From: an uncultured Bacilli bacterium
GTDB taxonomy: Bacteria > Bacillota_I > Bacilli_A > RF39 > UBA660
Length of the DNA stretch: 64,000 nt
Direction: 5' to 3'
NCBI GenBank assembly: GCA_934162265.1
Contig: CAKPHZ010000003.1
Span: 1-64,000, forward strand
The notes beneath the pieces were generated by a model. It was not told the DNA's origin. It searched no databases and was given only the letters and a program-made list of their open reading frames with translations. This document shows, in pieces, positions 17,752-24,390 of this stretch. A program made the position numbers and the translations under genes. Position 1 is the stretch's first letter; every line of letters begins with the position of its first letter.

Positions 17752-18504
17752 CTACTTTTTTCTCTTAATTGAACTTTTCTCTACTTCAAACATATCTCCA
17801 TAAATCTCTTTAATTTCAAAAGGAGATAAATTCAAATCTGTATAAATTCCTTTGTTATAAAGTGGTTTATCTTTATTTAAGACTGATAAATATTTAGAAT
17901 TGTAAGAAGCAAAAACTTTTCTAGCTGAAAAAATTCTAAAATGATTATCTACATCATAAGTTTTTTGCTCTTTTGTCGGATGATGCCATTTACCGTAATC
18001 ATCAAATTCATAATAATTTGTATAGTACATAATTCCTACTTTTAAAATTGGAATAACAAAAAATTTTCTAATTTTCATAAAAACACAAGACACATTTCTC
18101 AATTTCTTAACTATTCTTGATGGATGTTGTGAAATATAGATAATATCGTCTATATCAAAATGTCTATGAAATTGATTAAATGTAGCTATATTCTTAGGAA
18201 ATTCTTTATGTTCGTCGGAATCAAAGATACTTTGCACTTCATCAATAATGATCAATGAATGCTTTAAAAAACGGTAACGTCCATCTAAATCGGTCAAAGT
18301 AACTAAATTAGAATAAATCTTTTTCTTTTTATTTAATAAAACAGGATAGGAAGTATAAATATTATTCACTATAACAGGTTCATGATTAATAGTTCTTAAA
18401 ATTCTAGCTATTATATTATTTTCTCTCCTAAAATGTTTTCTAGCTAAATATGTAACATAAACATTCTTACCTGAACCAGGTAAACCTGAAACAATCGAAA
18501 TCAT
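17752..18504 (-). CDS. Zot/pI-type morphogenesis ATPase
   Basis: A 250-residue P-loop NTPase of the zonular occludens toxin/gene I family, the hallmark of inoviruses; it powers assembly and extrusion of the filament through the membrane. Walker A GLPGSGKNVYVT (residues 7-18), Walker B HSLIIIDEVQSIF, then NQFHRHFDIDDIIYISQHP with the sensor region. After residue 140, FFVIPILKVGIMYY is only weakly hydrophobic, and the long periplasmic part of Gram-negative pI is missing, as expected for a one-membrane host. The start overlaps the upstream stop (ATGA). Confidence 0.93.
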   Translation of the reverse strand: MISIVSGLPGSGKNVYVTYLARKHFRRENNIIARILRTINHEPVIVNNIYTSYPVLLNKKKKIYSNLVTLTDLDGRYRFLKHSLIIIDEVQSIFDSDEHKEFPKNIATFNQFHRHFDIDDIIYISQHPSRIVKKLRNVSCVFMKIRKFFVIPILKVGIMYYTNYYEFDDYGKWHHPTKEQKTYDVDNHFRIFSARKVFASYNSKYLSVLNKDKPLYNKGIYTDLNLSPFEIKEIYGDMFEVEKSSIKRKK

Positions 18505-18710
18505 TTTTCACTATCCCAAAAATTAGTTGAACCATTTATCTTTTTATTTTCTTTTTTCAAATACTTATTTTCTTCCTCTAACATAGTTATCTTTAAATCG
18601 GAATTATACTTCCTATCGAAATACTTGTATCCAACATACAAAATAAAAAACATTATTCCATCAAAACTACCAATTTTCAATAATTCAATAATAAACTCTA
18701 AAAAATTCAC
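18501..18710 (-). CDS. Small membrane protein with coiled coil
   Basis: A 69-residue protein: one membrane helix (DGIMFFILYVGYKYF) and a charged coiled coil (ITMLEEENKYLKKENKK). It overlaps both neighbours by ATGA and lies directly before the Zot gene. It could be the equivalent of pXI or of another Zot partner. Inference from position and topology. Confidence 0.7.
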   Translation of the reverse strand: MNFLEFIIELLKIGSFDGIMFFILYVGYKYFDRKYNSDLKITMLEEENKYLKKENKKINGSTNFWDSEK

Positions 18711-18916
18711 TTTTTTATCTCCTTATCTAAACCATATTTAATCATTAAATTTTCTATATTTTTTCTTAAATTTTCATATTCCAAATACAATTCATTATGT
18801 TCATTAATATTACTTTCAACCTCAAAATAATCATCTAAAACAAAAATATAATCTATAAAAACTTGTCTTAAGTCATTAGTAAAATTTAATATCTTTTTAA
18901 TTTCTCTATTTTTCAT
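18707..18916 (-). CDS. Small helical phage protein
   Basis: A 69-residue, charged, fully helical protein (TNDLRQVFIDYIFVLDDYFE...). No membrane segment. It overlaps the genes on both sides, so it is translated as part of the same operon. Function unknown. Confidence 0.65.
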   Translation of the reverse strand: MKNREIKKILNFTNDLRQVFIDYIFVLDDYFEVESNINEHNELYLEYENLRKNIENLMIKYGLDKEIKK

Positions 18917-19208
18917 GATAAATAATCTCTCCTATAATCTCATAAATATAAGTACTAAATTCTCCAGTATTATAATCAAAACAATGTATTACTATAATAT
19001 TATTCTTAATTGCAAATTCACTAAAATAATTATCTTTTACTTTTTCAACTAATAAATCAATTAATGAACCACCATTTATTATAAAAGTATTTTCTGTCAT
19101 TCCTTTATTAAAAACTTTATCATCAAACGTACTATCTTCTTGGCTAATATAAGAATATTCACATTTATAAAACACTTTATAACAAGCATAAATATTTATA
19201 TTTAACAT
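18906..19208 (-). CDS. Phage hypothetical protein
   Basis: A 100-residue soluble alpha/beta protein (FIINGGSLIDLLVEKVKDNY, NNIIVIHCFDYNTGEFSTYIYEI). It overlaps the next gene by 11 bases. No motif recognised. It is the only sizeable soluble protein between the adsorption genes and Zot. Confidence 0.6.
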   Translation of the reverse strand: MLNINIYACYKVFYKCEYSYISQEDSTFDDKVFNKGMTENTFIINGGSLIDLLVEKVKDNYFSEFAIKNNIIVIHCFDYNTGEFSTYIYEIIGEIIYHEK

Positions 19209-19230
19209 AATTTATCAACTACTTTCATTA

Positions 19231-19431
19231 TTAAAACATCCTTTCATAAACCCTATAAATTCCTTTTAAAGTAAAATATAAAATACAAAACCAAAACACA
19301 AAGAAGTAAATATTTGATAATAATGTAAGTACTAAACTTTCATATCCAGTTAAAGCAGATAAGTCTAAACTAAACCATCGAGTAAAAGTTTCTAATACAG
19401 TTTGCGGAGAAAACGGAATAAAAATACTCAT
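19231..19431 (-). CDS. Small phage membrane protein (minor coat candidate)
   Basis: A 66-residue protein with one long hydrophobic span (SLVLTLLSNIYFFVFWFCILYF) and a basic C-terminus (KGIYRVYERMF). It overlaps the upstream gene by ATGA. The profile fits small minor coat proteins that cap inovirus filaments. Confidence 0.65.
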   Translation of the reverse strand: MSIFIPFSPQTVLETFTRWFSLDLSALTGYESLVLTLLSNIYFFVFWFCILYFTLKGIYRVYERMF

Positions 19432-19601
19432 TTACTATCACGCCCCTTAATAAAATCTAAAAGCAAAAGAAGACAAGAAACAAATAAAGTAGCTATCACA
19501 AAGTTATACAAAGTAAAACCAGGAAATAAAGTAAGTTTTTTCAATATATTTAAAAGTTGAACAATACAAGAACAAATAAATTCAAAAACTTGTAAAAACA
19601 T
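19428..19601 (-). CDS. 57-residue phage membrane protein
   Basis: ATG at 19601, stop TGA at 19428 overlapping the next start. It has two hydrophobic stretches (FEFICSCIVQLLNIL and LYNFVIATLFVSCLLLLDFI) and a basic tail ending in KGRDSK. Its start shares a base with the end of the gene at 19601-19753. A minor coat or assembly protein by position. Confidence 0.6.
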   Translation of the reverse strand: MFLQVFEFICSCIVQLLNILKKLTLFPGFTLYNFVIATLFVSCLLLLLDFIKGRDSK

Positions 19602-19753
19602 TATCTACCACCTCTAAAAAATCTTAATACATAATAAAATAAAGAAGAAAAAGTACCAAAAATCATAATTGAAATAATTAAAGTTAAAATTGTATAAATA
19701 AATTCAAATTGTTCTGGAACTGGTCCAACAAAACTAACAACAAAATTGTACAT
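19601..19753 (-). CDS. 50-residue phage membrane protein (coat-like)
   Basis: Starts at ATG 19753 (AGAGGTG upstream), giving MYNFVVSFVGPVPEQFEF followed by a membrane helix (YTILTLIISIMIFGTFSSLF) and the basic end RFFRGGR. A short acidic/polar N-terminus, one helix and a basic C-terminus are the layout of inovirus coat proteins, so this is either a minor coat protein or an alternative major coat candidate. Confidence 0.65.
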   Translation of the reverse strand: MYNFVVSFVGPVPEQFEFIYTILTLIISIMIFGTFSSLFYYVLRFFRGGR

Positions 19754-19767
19754 AAAACACCTCTTTT

Positions 19768-21072
19768 CTAAGATTTTAAAAATTTGATTAATGCAATCAT
19801 ACAAGCCATACTAAACGTAGTGATAGCGACCCCTTTAATTTCGATAGGTAAAGTATTAAAGAATTTAGTAACTAAGCTCATAAAGTTAACAATAGAATCC
19901 CAAAATGAAGAAACTGTATCAGTAACATTGGAAACAATATCACTTAAAGTAAGTTTTTTACTTTCTCCAGGAACATAATTTTCTTCTTCATTCTTATTAG
20001 CACTAGAAGGTAACTTATCAAATGGAATAACGTGATATTTCTTACCGCCAATCGTGACGACAAGGTCGTCAACGTTGTCGGCGGTAACGTATGTTACATC
20101 AAAGATAGTATTGTCAAATTTGAATGATGAACCTTCCTCACAACCTTTTACAACGTAAAGAGAATTATTCTGTAAATCTTGTTTCAAGATAGATAATCTA
20201 TAATCTGTATAAGCATCATACTTAACGTTACATCTATCTTGTACTTTAGAACCCATAATGTCATCTTTAGCAGTTTGTCCAAAATTATAAATTGGAGTAA
20301 TACCTATTGAACCTTTTACTTTTAAATTAGTGGTAAAAGCTTTATCCTGGTTATAATCTTTTAAATTTAGAATTACATATTCATAATTATCCAAATTGAC
20401 TGTTGTAGTAGTAGAAGTATCTAACTTATCAAAAACTTTATCATAAGCATAAAATTGAGGAATAGTGTCACCTACATTTAAAGTTAGAGTTCCTTTATCT
20501 CTAAAATTTAAAAACTCAACAGTATTGATATTTTCTAGTGAAGTGGTTACCTTTAAATCAAAATTAGTAGTTAAAATTAAATCATAAAATTTATTTTGTC
20601 CAGCCAATGTCACAGAAGAACCAGAAGATTTTAATTTAAACTCAGGATTTATATAAGTTTTCTCATTTAAATCATAACTAGCAAATATTGCACCATCTTC
20701 CCTAGGAAGAATATCAATCTCACCGCCGGTTAAACGTAATGATGGTCGAGAAGAATATAAAAAGAGAGATAAAGAATAAGAAGAAGTTGAATATCCATAA
20801 TCTAATTGATAATATGGATAAATACTTTTATAATTTGTATTATATAAATTCATGATAGAATTGTAAATTTCTAAAAAAATAGTACGATTATATTCTAAAT
20901 TAAAAAAATCAACTTTTGTTTTAAAATCTGGAAATTCATCATAACCAGATGTACTATTAATAGAACTTATTACATATTTATCATTTTGAACACCTAATTT
21001 AGTATCATCAGCTTTAACATTTGGTGCTAGTACCACAAATAAAGTTAATAATGTAAGTAAATATTTTTTCAT
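19768..21072 (-). CDS. pIII-like adsorption protein with C-terminal anchor
   Basis: A 434-residue secreted protein: signal peptide MKKYLLTLLTLFVVLAPNVKA, a large beta-rich exposed region with Tyr/Ser repeats (YQLDYGYSTSSYSLSL), then a short acidic linker (NKNEEENYVPGES) and a C-terminal hydrophobic helix (VAITTFSMACMIALIKFLKS). The layout matches gene III adsorption proteins that sit at the filament tip and bind the host receptor. Two Cys (near residues 280 and 310) may form a disulfide. It begins 4 bases inside the upstream gene. Confidence 0.8.
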   Translation of the reverse strand: MKKYLLTLLTLFVVLAPNVKADDTKLGVQNDKYVISSINSTSGYDEFPDFKTKVDFFNLEYNRTIFLEIYNSIMNLYNTNYKSIYPYYQLDYGYSTSSYSLSLFLYSSRPSLRLTGGEIDILPREDGAIFASYDLNEKTYINPEFKLKSSGSSVTLAGQNKFYDLILTTNFDLKVTTSLENINTVEFLNFRDKGTLTLNVGDTIPQFYAYDKVFDKLDTSTTTTVNLDNYEYVILNLKDYNQDKAFTTNLKVKGSIGITPIYNFGQTAKDDIMGSKVQDRCNVKYDAYTDYRLSILKQDLQNNSLYVVKGCEEGSSFKFDNTIFDVTYVTADNVDDLVVTIGGKKYHVIPFDKLPSSANKNEEENYVPGESKKLTLSDIVSNVTDTVSSFWDSIVNFMSLVTKFFNTLPIEIKGVAITTFSMACMIALIKFLKS

Positions 21073-21746
21073 CTTGTTTTCCTCCTTCCTCGAAATAACA
21101 TAAAAAATAATTCAAAAATCACAAAAGATAAAAGTATCCCTAATGCTGAAAAAAATATTTTGTTTTCAGTTGCAAAAGTTGCTAAAGAAGATAATTTACT
21201 TAAATAGATTGAATAAAAATTATCAAGTGTTGCATCTGCAGGTGTATCTGGTATATCTGGTTCAGTTTTAGGAATACAAACAGTATCACCTTCAACTAAC
21301 CAAAAAGTCACATTCTTTAATTTTTCTTGAAGAACATCTAATTCATCTCGAGTATCATAAAACCAAACATTAAAAGATTTATTAGTTGGATTAAAAGTAT
21401 ATGAAGTTTTATTCAAATCATCTTGATTTAAAGAAATATTAGTTTGGTAATAAATTCTAAAATAACTAGAATATTGATAAGAATAATTTAAAACTTCATT
21501 AAAAGTTTTAGTACCATCATTTAAATAAAAAGTATAGGTTTTAGAAGTATCTAAAGTAATAATTTCAGGACTGGAACCATCAACAGTTTTATTTAGAAAA
21601 GCAATTCCACCGTGCCAACCGCCAGAACCTTTATTCGAATAATAAAAATTAATATCACTAGATAGTAAATTCGTACATTCTTCTGCTTTAACATTTGGTG
21701 CTAGTATCACAAATATAGCTAATAATGTAAGTAAATATTTTTTCAT
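21069..21746 (-). CDS. Second secreted, anchored phage protein
   Basis: A 225-residue protein from ATG 21746 (AGAAAGGAGAG upstream). The signal peptide MKKYLLTLLAIFVILAPNVKA differs from that of the next gene at only a few positions. The exposed domain is Tyr/Ser/Asn-rich. The C-terminal helix (FFSALGILLSFVIFELFFML) ends in FRGRRKTR. It is probably a minor tip protein or a second adsorption subunit acting with the 434-residue protein; the shared leader suggests duplication of the 5' end. Confidence 0.75.
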   Translation of the reverse strand: MKKYLLTLLAIFVILAPNVKAEECTNLLSSDINFYYSNKGSGGWHGGIAFLNKTVDGSSPEIITLDTSKTYTFYLNDGTKTFNEVLNYSYQYSSYFRIYYQTNISLNQDDLNKTSYTFNPTNKSFNVWFYDTRDELDVLQEKLKNVTFWLVEGDTVCIPKTEPDIPDTPADATLDNFYSIYLSKLSSLATFATENKIFFSALGILLSFVIFELFFMLFRGRRKTR

Positions 21747-21770
21747 AGTTACTCTCCTTTCTAATAAAAG

Positions 21771-21818
21771 AAAAAAAGGATAAGTATTAAATGAGTGAAC
21801 AAAAATTAACACTTAACC
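21771..21818 (-). terminator. Terminator between coat gene and adsorption genes
   Basis: TTAACACTTAACC (21806-21818) pairs with GGATAAGTATTAA (21778-21790), 13 positions with one mismatch. On the minus strand a T-run follows. A terminator right after the major coat gene is also found in Ff phages, where it boosts coat expression over downstream genes. Confidence 0.75.
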
Positions 21819-21862
21819 TTTCCCCTTTTAAATTAATGAGTTTATTGTCTAAATTGTTGATA

Positions 21863-22042
21863 TTAGTGACGCATAATGAATTTTTTTGCCATAAATACAA
21901 TTGAAGAAACAATCGATAAGGCAAAAGGCACAAATAACATAGGAGTTGAAATAATAGTCTCTCCAACAGTTCCAATATGACCTAATACAGCTGTAAACAC
22001 AGAACCTAATGAAGTCAACATAGTAGCTAAAGTTTCACCCAT
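21863..22042 (-). CDS. Candidate major coat protein
   Basis: A 59-residue protein from ATG 22042 (AAAGGTGGG upstream; an in-frame ATG four codons earlier overlaps that site). Sequence layout: METLATMLTSLGSVFTAVL-like amphipathic segment, then a hydrophobic helix (PMLFVPFALSIVSSIVFMA) and a basic end KKFIMRH that would contact DNA inside the filament. Size, Ala/Gly/Thr content, strong RBS and the terminator just downstream all support a gene VIII equivalent. It may be made without a cleaved signal peptide. Confidence 0.75.
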   Translation of the reverse strand: MGETLATMLTSLGSVFTAVLGHIGTVGETIISTPMLFVPFALSIVSSIVFMAKKFIMRH

Positions 22043-22092
22043 ATCACATCCCACCTTTCTATTCCTTTTTTATTAAAACATTAAAAAATGCT

Positions 22093-22251
22093 TTAAACTA
22101 GTTCATAATTTAGTTTAAATAATTCCAATTCAGCGGAATTTAAGAAAACTAACTTTTCGGCATTATCTGAAAGTTTGATAACAAGAACTTCATACTTACT
22201 GCCTTTTTTGGAAGTTCGTGTTTCTAATGTCGCTTGAATTTCAACATCCAT
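22093..22251 (-). CDS. 52-residue beta-rich phage protein (ssDNA-binding candidate)
   Basis: ATG 22251 (GGAGAG upstream) to TAA 22093. MDVEIQATLETRTSKKGSKY then EVLVIKLSDNAEKLVFLNSAE: alternating strands with a basic Lys-rich turn, ending in a short helix. This looks like a mini beta-barrel and could be the gene V-type single-strand DNA-binding protein that coats replication products. Inference from pattern and location near the coat gene. Confidence 0.6.
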   Translation of the reverse strand: MDVEIQATLETRTSKKGSKYEVLVIKLSDNAEKLVFLNSAELELFKLNYELV

Positions 22252-22287
22252 TTGTTACACTCTCCTCTCTAATAAAAAAATAACATT

Positions 22288-22313
22288 AAAAAAATTGAGG
22301 TACGACCTCAATT
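22288..22313 (-). terminator. Terminator after the first phage gene
   Basis: AATTGAGGT (22293-22301) pairs with ACCTCAATT (22305-22313), followed on the minus strand by a T-run. It overlaps the stop codon of the 58-residue gene. Confidence 0.75.
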
Positions 22314-22484
22314 AAATTTATAAATTTTTAAAACTTTAGGAATTTGTATATAATATAAATTTTTCGTTTTAAAACGATATTTTAATTCTTTTTTTCTACG
22401 ATGAACAAAATTAGATAATTCATCAAGATTATCACAATAAGCAATTAAATTATCATACTTATCATAAACAACATAATACTCCAA
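22308..22484 (-). CDS. 58-residue phage protein, first gene of the element
   Basis: A TTG start at 22484 with AAAGGATATC upstream, ending in TGA at 22308. The protein reads (M)EYYVVYDKYDNLIAYCDNLD then a basic region ELSNFVHRRKKELKYRF. The pattern 'YDKYDN.IAY..N..EL..F' with a basic helix is seen in small phage and plasmid proteins that may bind nucleic acid. The start lies only 26 bases inside attR, so its promoter may be completed only in the excised circle. Confidence 0.55.
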   Translation of the reverse strand: MEYYVVYDKYDNLIAYCDNLDELSNFVHRRKKELKYRFKTKNLYYIQIPKVLKIYKFN

Positions 22485-22510
22485 GATATCCTTTCTAAAT
22501 TAGATAAGAT

Positions 22511-22529
22511 TCCCTTCAGCTGCTCCATT
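22511..22529 (+). repeat. attR core (prophage right end)
   Basis: TCCCTTCAGCTGCTCCATT, identical to attL at 15348-15366. Confidence 0.9.
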
Positions 22530-22540
22530 TGAAAAATTAA

Positions 22541-22560
22541 CGCCCGTTGGGTGTTTTTTT
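22541..22560 (+). terminator. Displaced native terminator of tRNA-Gly
   Basis: CGCCC-GTT-GGGTG followed by seven T, 12 bases after attR. Before phage integration this would directly follow the tRNA 3' end. Confidence 0.8.
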
Positions 22561-22600
22561 GTGGAGTAGCTTTGAAGGGAAACCCTCGTCTTGCTTAGCT
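22561..22600 (-). repeat. Degenerate inverted copy of the tRNA-Gly 3' half
   Basis: Read on the minus strand it contains AGACGAGGGTTT, CCCTTCA and GCT.CTCCA in the same order as tRNA bases 15333-15364, with small deletions and substitutions. Confidence 0.6.
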
Positions 22601-22646
22601 TTTTTAAGATAAAGAACTTGCTCTTAAAAAAATTATTATAAATCAA

Positions 22647-23414
22647 TTAATTATACGCTAAACTAACTTTTATTATTTTTTTGAAGTTGATTATACTTTC
22701 TTTTATAAAATTCCATCTAATACATACAATGTATCTTTCCTTTGCATATTTTGAATCATGATTCAAATTTCTTTTTTTAGGTCCAATAGTCATACAAGCT
22801 ATGTGAGGAGATGTGTAATCTAGACATCTTTTAGATAAAATTAAATCATAGATGTCATGTTTCATTATCCAAACATAATGATTAGTTGTTCCACATACCA
22901 AAGCATCAATGTCATAATCTGAATTCCTGCCTCGAACAATAAATCTATCTATCATATCTACTATTATTCTTGTTTTATTTATGCAATTGTTAAAAATATC
23001 AATTTCACTTTGGTATATTTTTTTATATTCTTCTGAACTTAATGATTGTGAGAAATTTATTTTTCCTTCTTTATCTTTTGCATACCCATAATGGTAACTT
23101 ACATATTTATCAATTGTATTATATTGTATTCCTAATTTTTCTAAATACATTTTAAATTCTTGGATTTGTTCATGGTGCATAGAATTACTATTACCACATT
23201 TTAAACTAATTCCTTTGACATTATTTTTATATTTAATAAATATATCTGCTTTTTGAACCATTTTATTTTTCCAAGATATAATTGGTTCATCATTTTTTAC
23301 TTTTTCTCCAAATAGTTCATATAAAAATTGAATTGAATTTTGATCTAATTCATTTAAGTATTTATTGTTAAATAATTTTACAAAATCATATTCATTCTGA
23401 TATCCGTTATTCAT
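22647..23414 (-). CDS. Orphan nuclease-like protein (possible restriction endonuclease)
   Basis: A 255-residue protein. KADIFIKYKNNVKGISLKCG (residues ~51-70) resembles the core of a PD-(D/E)xK nuclease: an Asp on one strand and a Lys on the next, but Ser stands where Glu is usual. SNSMHHEQIQEF follows, as in type II restriction enzymes with a conserved helix after the core. The start overlaps the TGA of a short upstream frame (AAATGA). No methyltransferase is nearby. Alternative: a DNA-binding enzyme of another fold. Confidence 0.5.
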   Translation of the reverse strand: MNNGYQNEYDFVKLFNNKYLNELDQNSIQFLYELFGEKVKNDEPIISWKNKMVQKADIFIKYKNNVKGISLKCGNSNSMHHEQIQEFKMYLEKLGIQYNTIDKYVSYHYGYAKDKEGKINFSQSLSSEEYKKIYQSEIDIFNNCINKTRIIVDMIDRFIVRGRNSDYDIDALVCGTTNHYVWIMKHDIYDLILSKRCLDYTSPHIACMTIGPKKRNLNHDSKYAKERYIVCIRWNFIKESIINFKKIIKVSLAYN

Positions 23415-23545
23415 TTTTTGTCTTCTTTCAAAAAAAGAGAATATACCTTTATGATATACTCCCGAATAGATATATTTTTCTTGCTAAAATATAAATTATC
23501 GACATCAATTTTTAATTCATTATCAACGCAAGAGATAATGTGATT
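23411..23545 (-). pseudogene. Residual 3' end of a gene upstream of the nuclease-like gene
   Basis: An open frame of 44 codons without an ATG, GTG or TTG start near its beginning (HIISCVDNELKIDVDNLY then FSKKNISIREYIIKVYSLFL). It ends in TGA overlapping the next ATG. It reads like the C-terminus of a larger protein, perhaps the lost partner of the nuclease-like gene. Confidence 0.4.
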
Positions 23546-23840
23546 TCATTATAACAAAATTTTACTTATCATTCTAGATATTTTATCATTATTTATCAAT
23601 AATTAATAATTGCCATATTTACCCTTAATCAATAACTATATATTTTGATTGTACATAACTTTCCTATTCCATTTTAATGATTTTATAAGTAGAAAAGTAC
23701 TTCTTAAGTATTTTCCTTTGATAAAAAAATAATTCCCCAGAAAGAATTTTTGCATAAACTAATTTGAAGGAGAAATTATGGAAACACAATTAACCAATAC
23801 AGCTTCTGTCTTAGTTAAAGATTGAAGCATTTAAAATATA
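23546..23840. other. Intergenic region without clear genes
   Basis: About 295 AT-rich bases. The only coding signal is a 15-codon frame at 23778-23825 (see separate entry). No hairpin, promoter of note or RNA is recognised. Confidence 0.5.
23778..23825 (+). CDS. 15-codon ORF with a strong RBS
   Basis: GAAGGAGAAATT precedes ATG, giving METQLTNTASVLVKD then TGA. The site is strong for so short a frame. It could be the 5' stub of a deleted gene or a leader peptide; no downstream plus-strand gene follows for more than 500 bases, which favours a stub. Confidence 0.35.
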   Translation: METQLTNTASVLVKD

Positions 23841-24329
23841 TTACCAATACTTACTTTCATAAATTACTTCTTTTGTGATTTCGTTAATGGCAACAAATGA
23901 AAGATTACCATGGTTGCAACTACTTTTTTTGTAGCATTTATCTTCTATTAGATAGATAAGAAAATTATCTTTATTTTCTTGGTTGAAGAAAATTGATGTC
24001 AATGAGTGATTTTCTTTATTATAATCTTTATAGTAGCCTATCCAAATAGATTGAGATTGATATTTCTTTTGGAAATCTTCTTGACTTAGATTTTTATCTA
24101 TATAATATAACGAAGTACTTGTTTCTGCTTGAAGTAATCCATTTGTCTGTTCAAATTTTATTTTTTCCACATTATTGTGGATTTCTTTAGGGAATACTTT
24201 TGAAGATTTTTCTATTAATGAATAATATTTTTTATCTGTAATAGGATTTTCAAAATTAATAAAAGATATTACTACTATACTAAAGATATAATAAAATATT
24301 AATAAATAAGTACAAATGACTTTTGTAAT
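23841..24329 (-). CDS. Membrane-anchored hypothetical protein lacking a normal start
   Basis: A 109-codon frame begins at GTG 24170, but it stays open upstream through a membrane helix (VICTYLLIFYYIFSIVVISF) to an ATT at 24329 that looks like a mutated start (ATT-ACA-AAA). Full length would be ~162 residues: one helix plus an extracellular domain with a Cys pair (EDKCYKKSSCNHGN). No RBS is visible upstream. Either a non-canonical start or a gene that lost its start codon. Confidence 0.5.
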   Translation of the reverse strand: MTKVICTYLLIFYYIFSIVVISFINFENPITDKKYYSLIEKSSKVFPKEIHNNVEKIKFEQTNGLLQAETSTSLYYIDKNLSQEDFQKKYQSQSIWIGYYKDYNKENHSLTSIFFNQENKDNFLIYLIEDKCYKKSSCNHGNLSFVAINEITKEVIYESKYW

Positions 24330-24390
24330 GATACTGTTTTACAAAATAATAAAAATATGATACTCTTATTATAGGAAAGGAGTATAAAAA

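Larger units (their letters stand above)
15348..22529 (-). mobile_element. Integrated inovirus (filamentous phage) in tRNA-Gly
   Basis: A 7.16-kb prophage bounded by identical 19-bp repeats. All genes are on the minus strand in filamentous-phage order. Read right to left: small early proteins, coat candidate, terminator, two secreted proteins with a C-terminal membrane anchor, small membrane proteins, Zot/pI ATPase, replication origin, HUH Rep, small proteins, tyrosine integrase. There are no head, portal or terminase genes. Nearly every frame is intact and many start/stop codons overlap by ATGA, so it may be functional. Confidence 0.9.

Noticed and set aside
21787..21975. 62-codon ORF overlapping the coat gene
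   Set aside because: It lies out of frame across the coat gene 3' end and its terminator, has no RBS and an unlikely Leu-rich composition.
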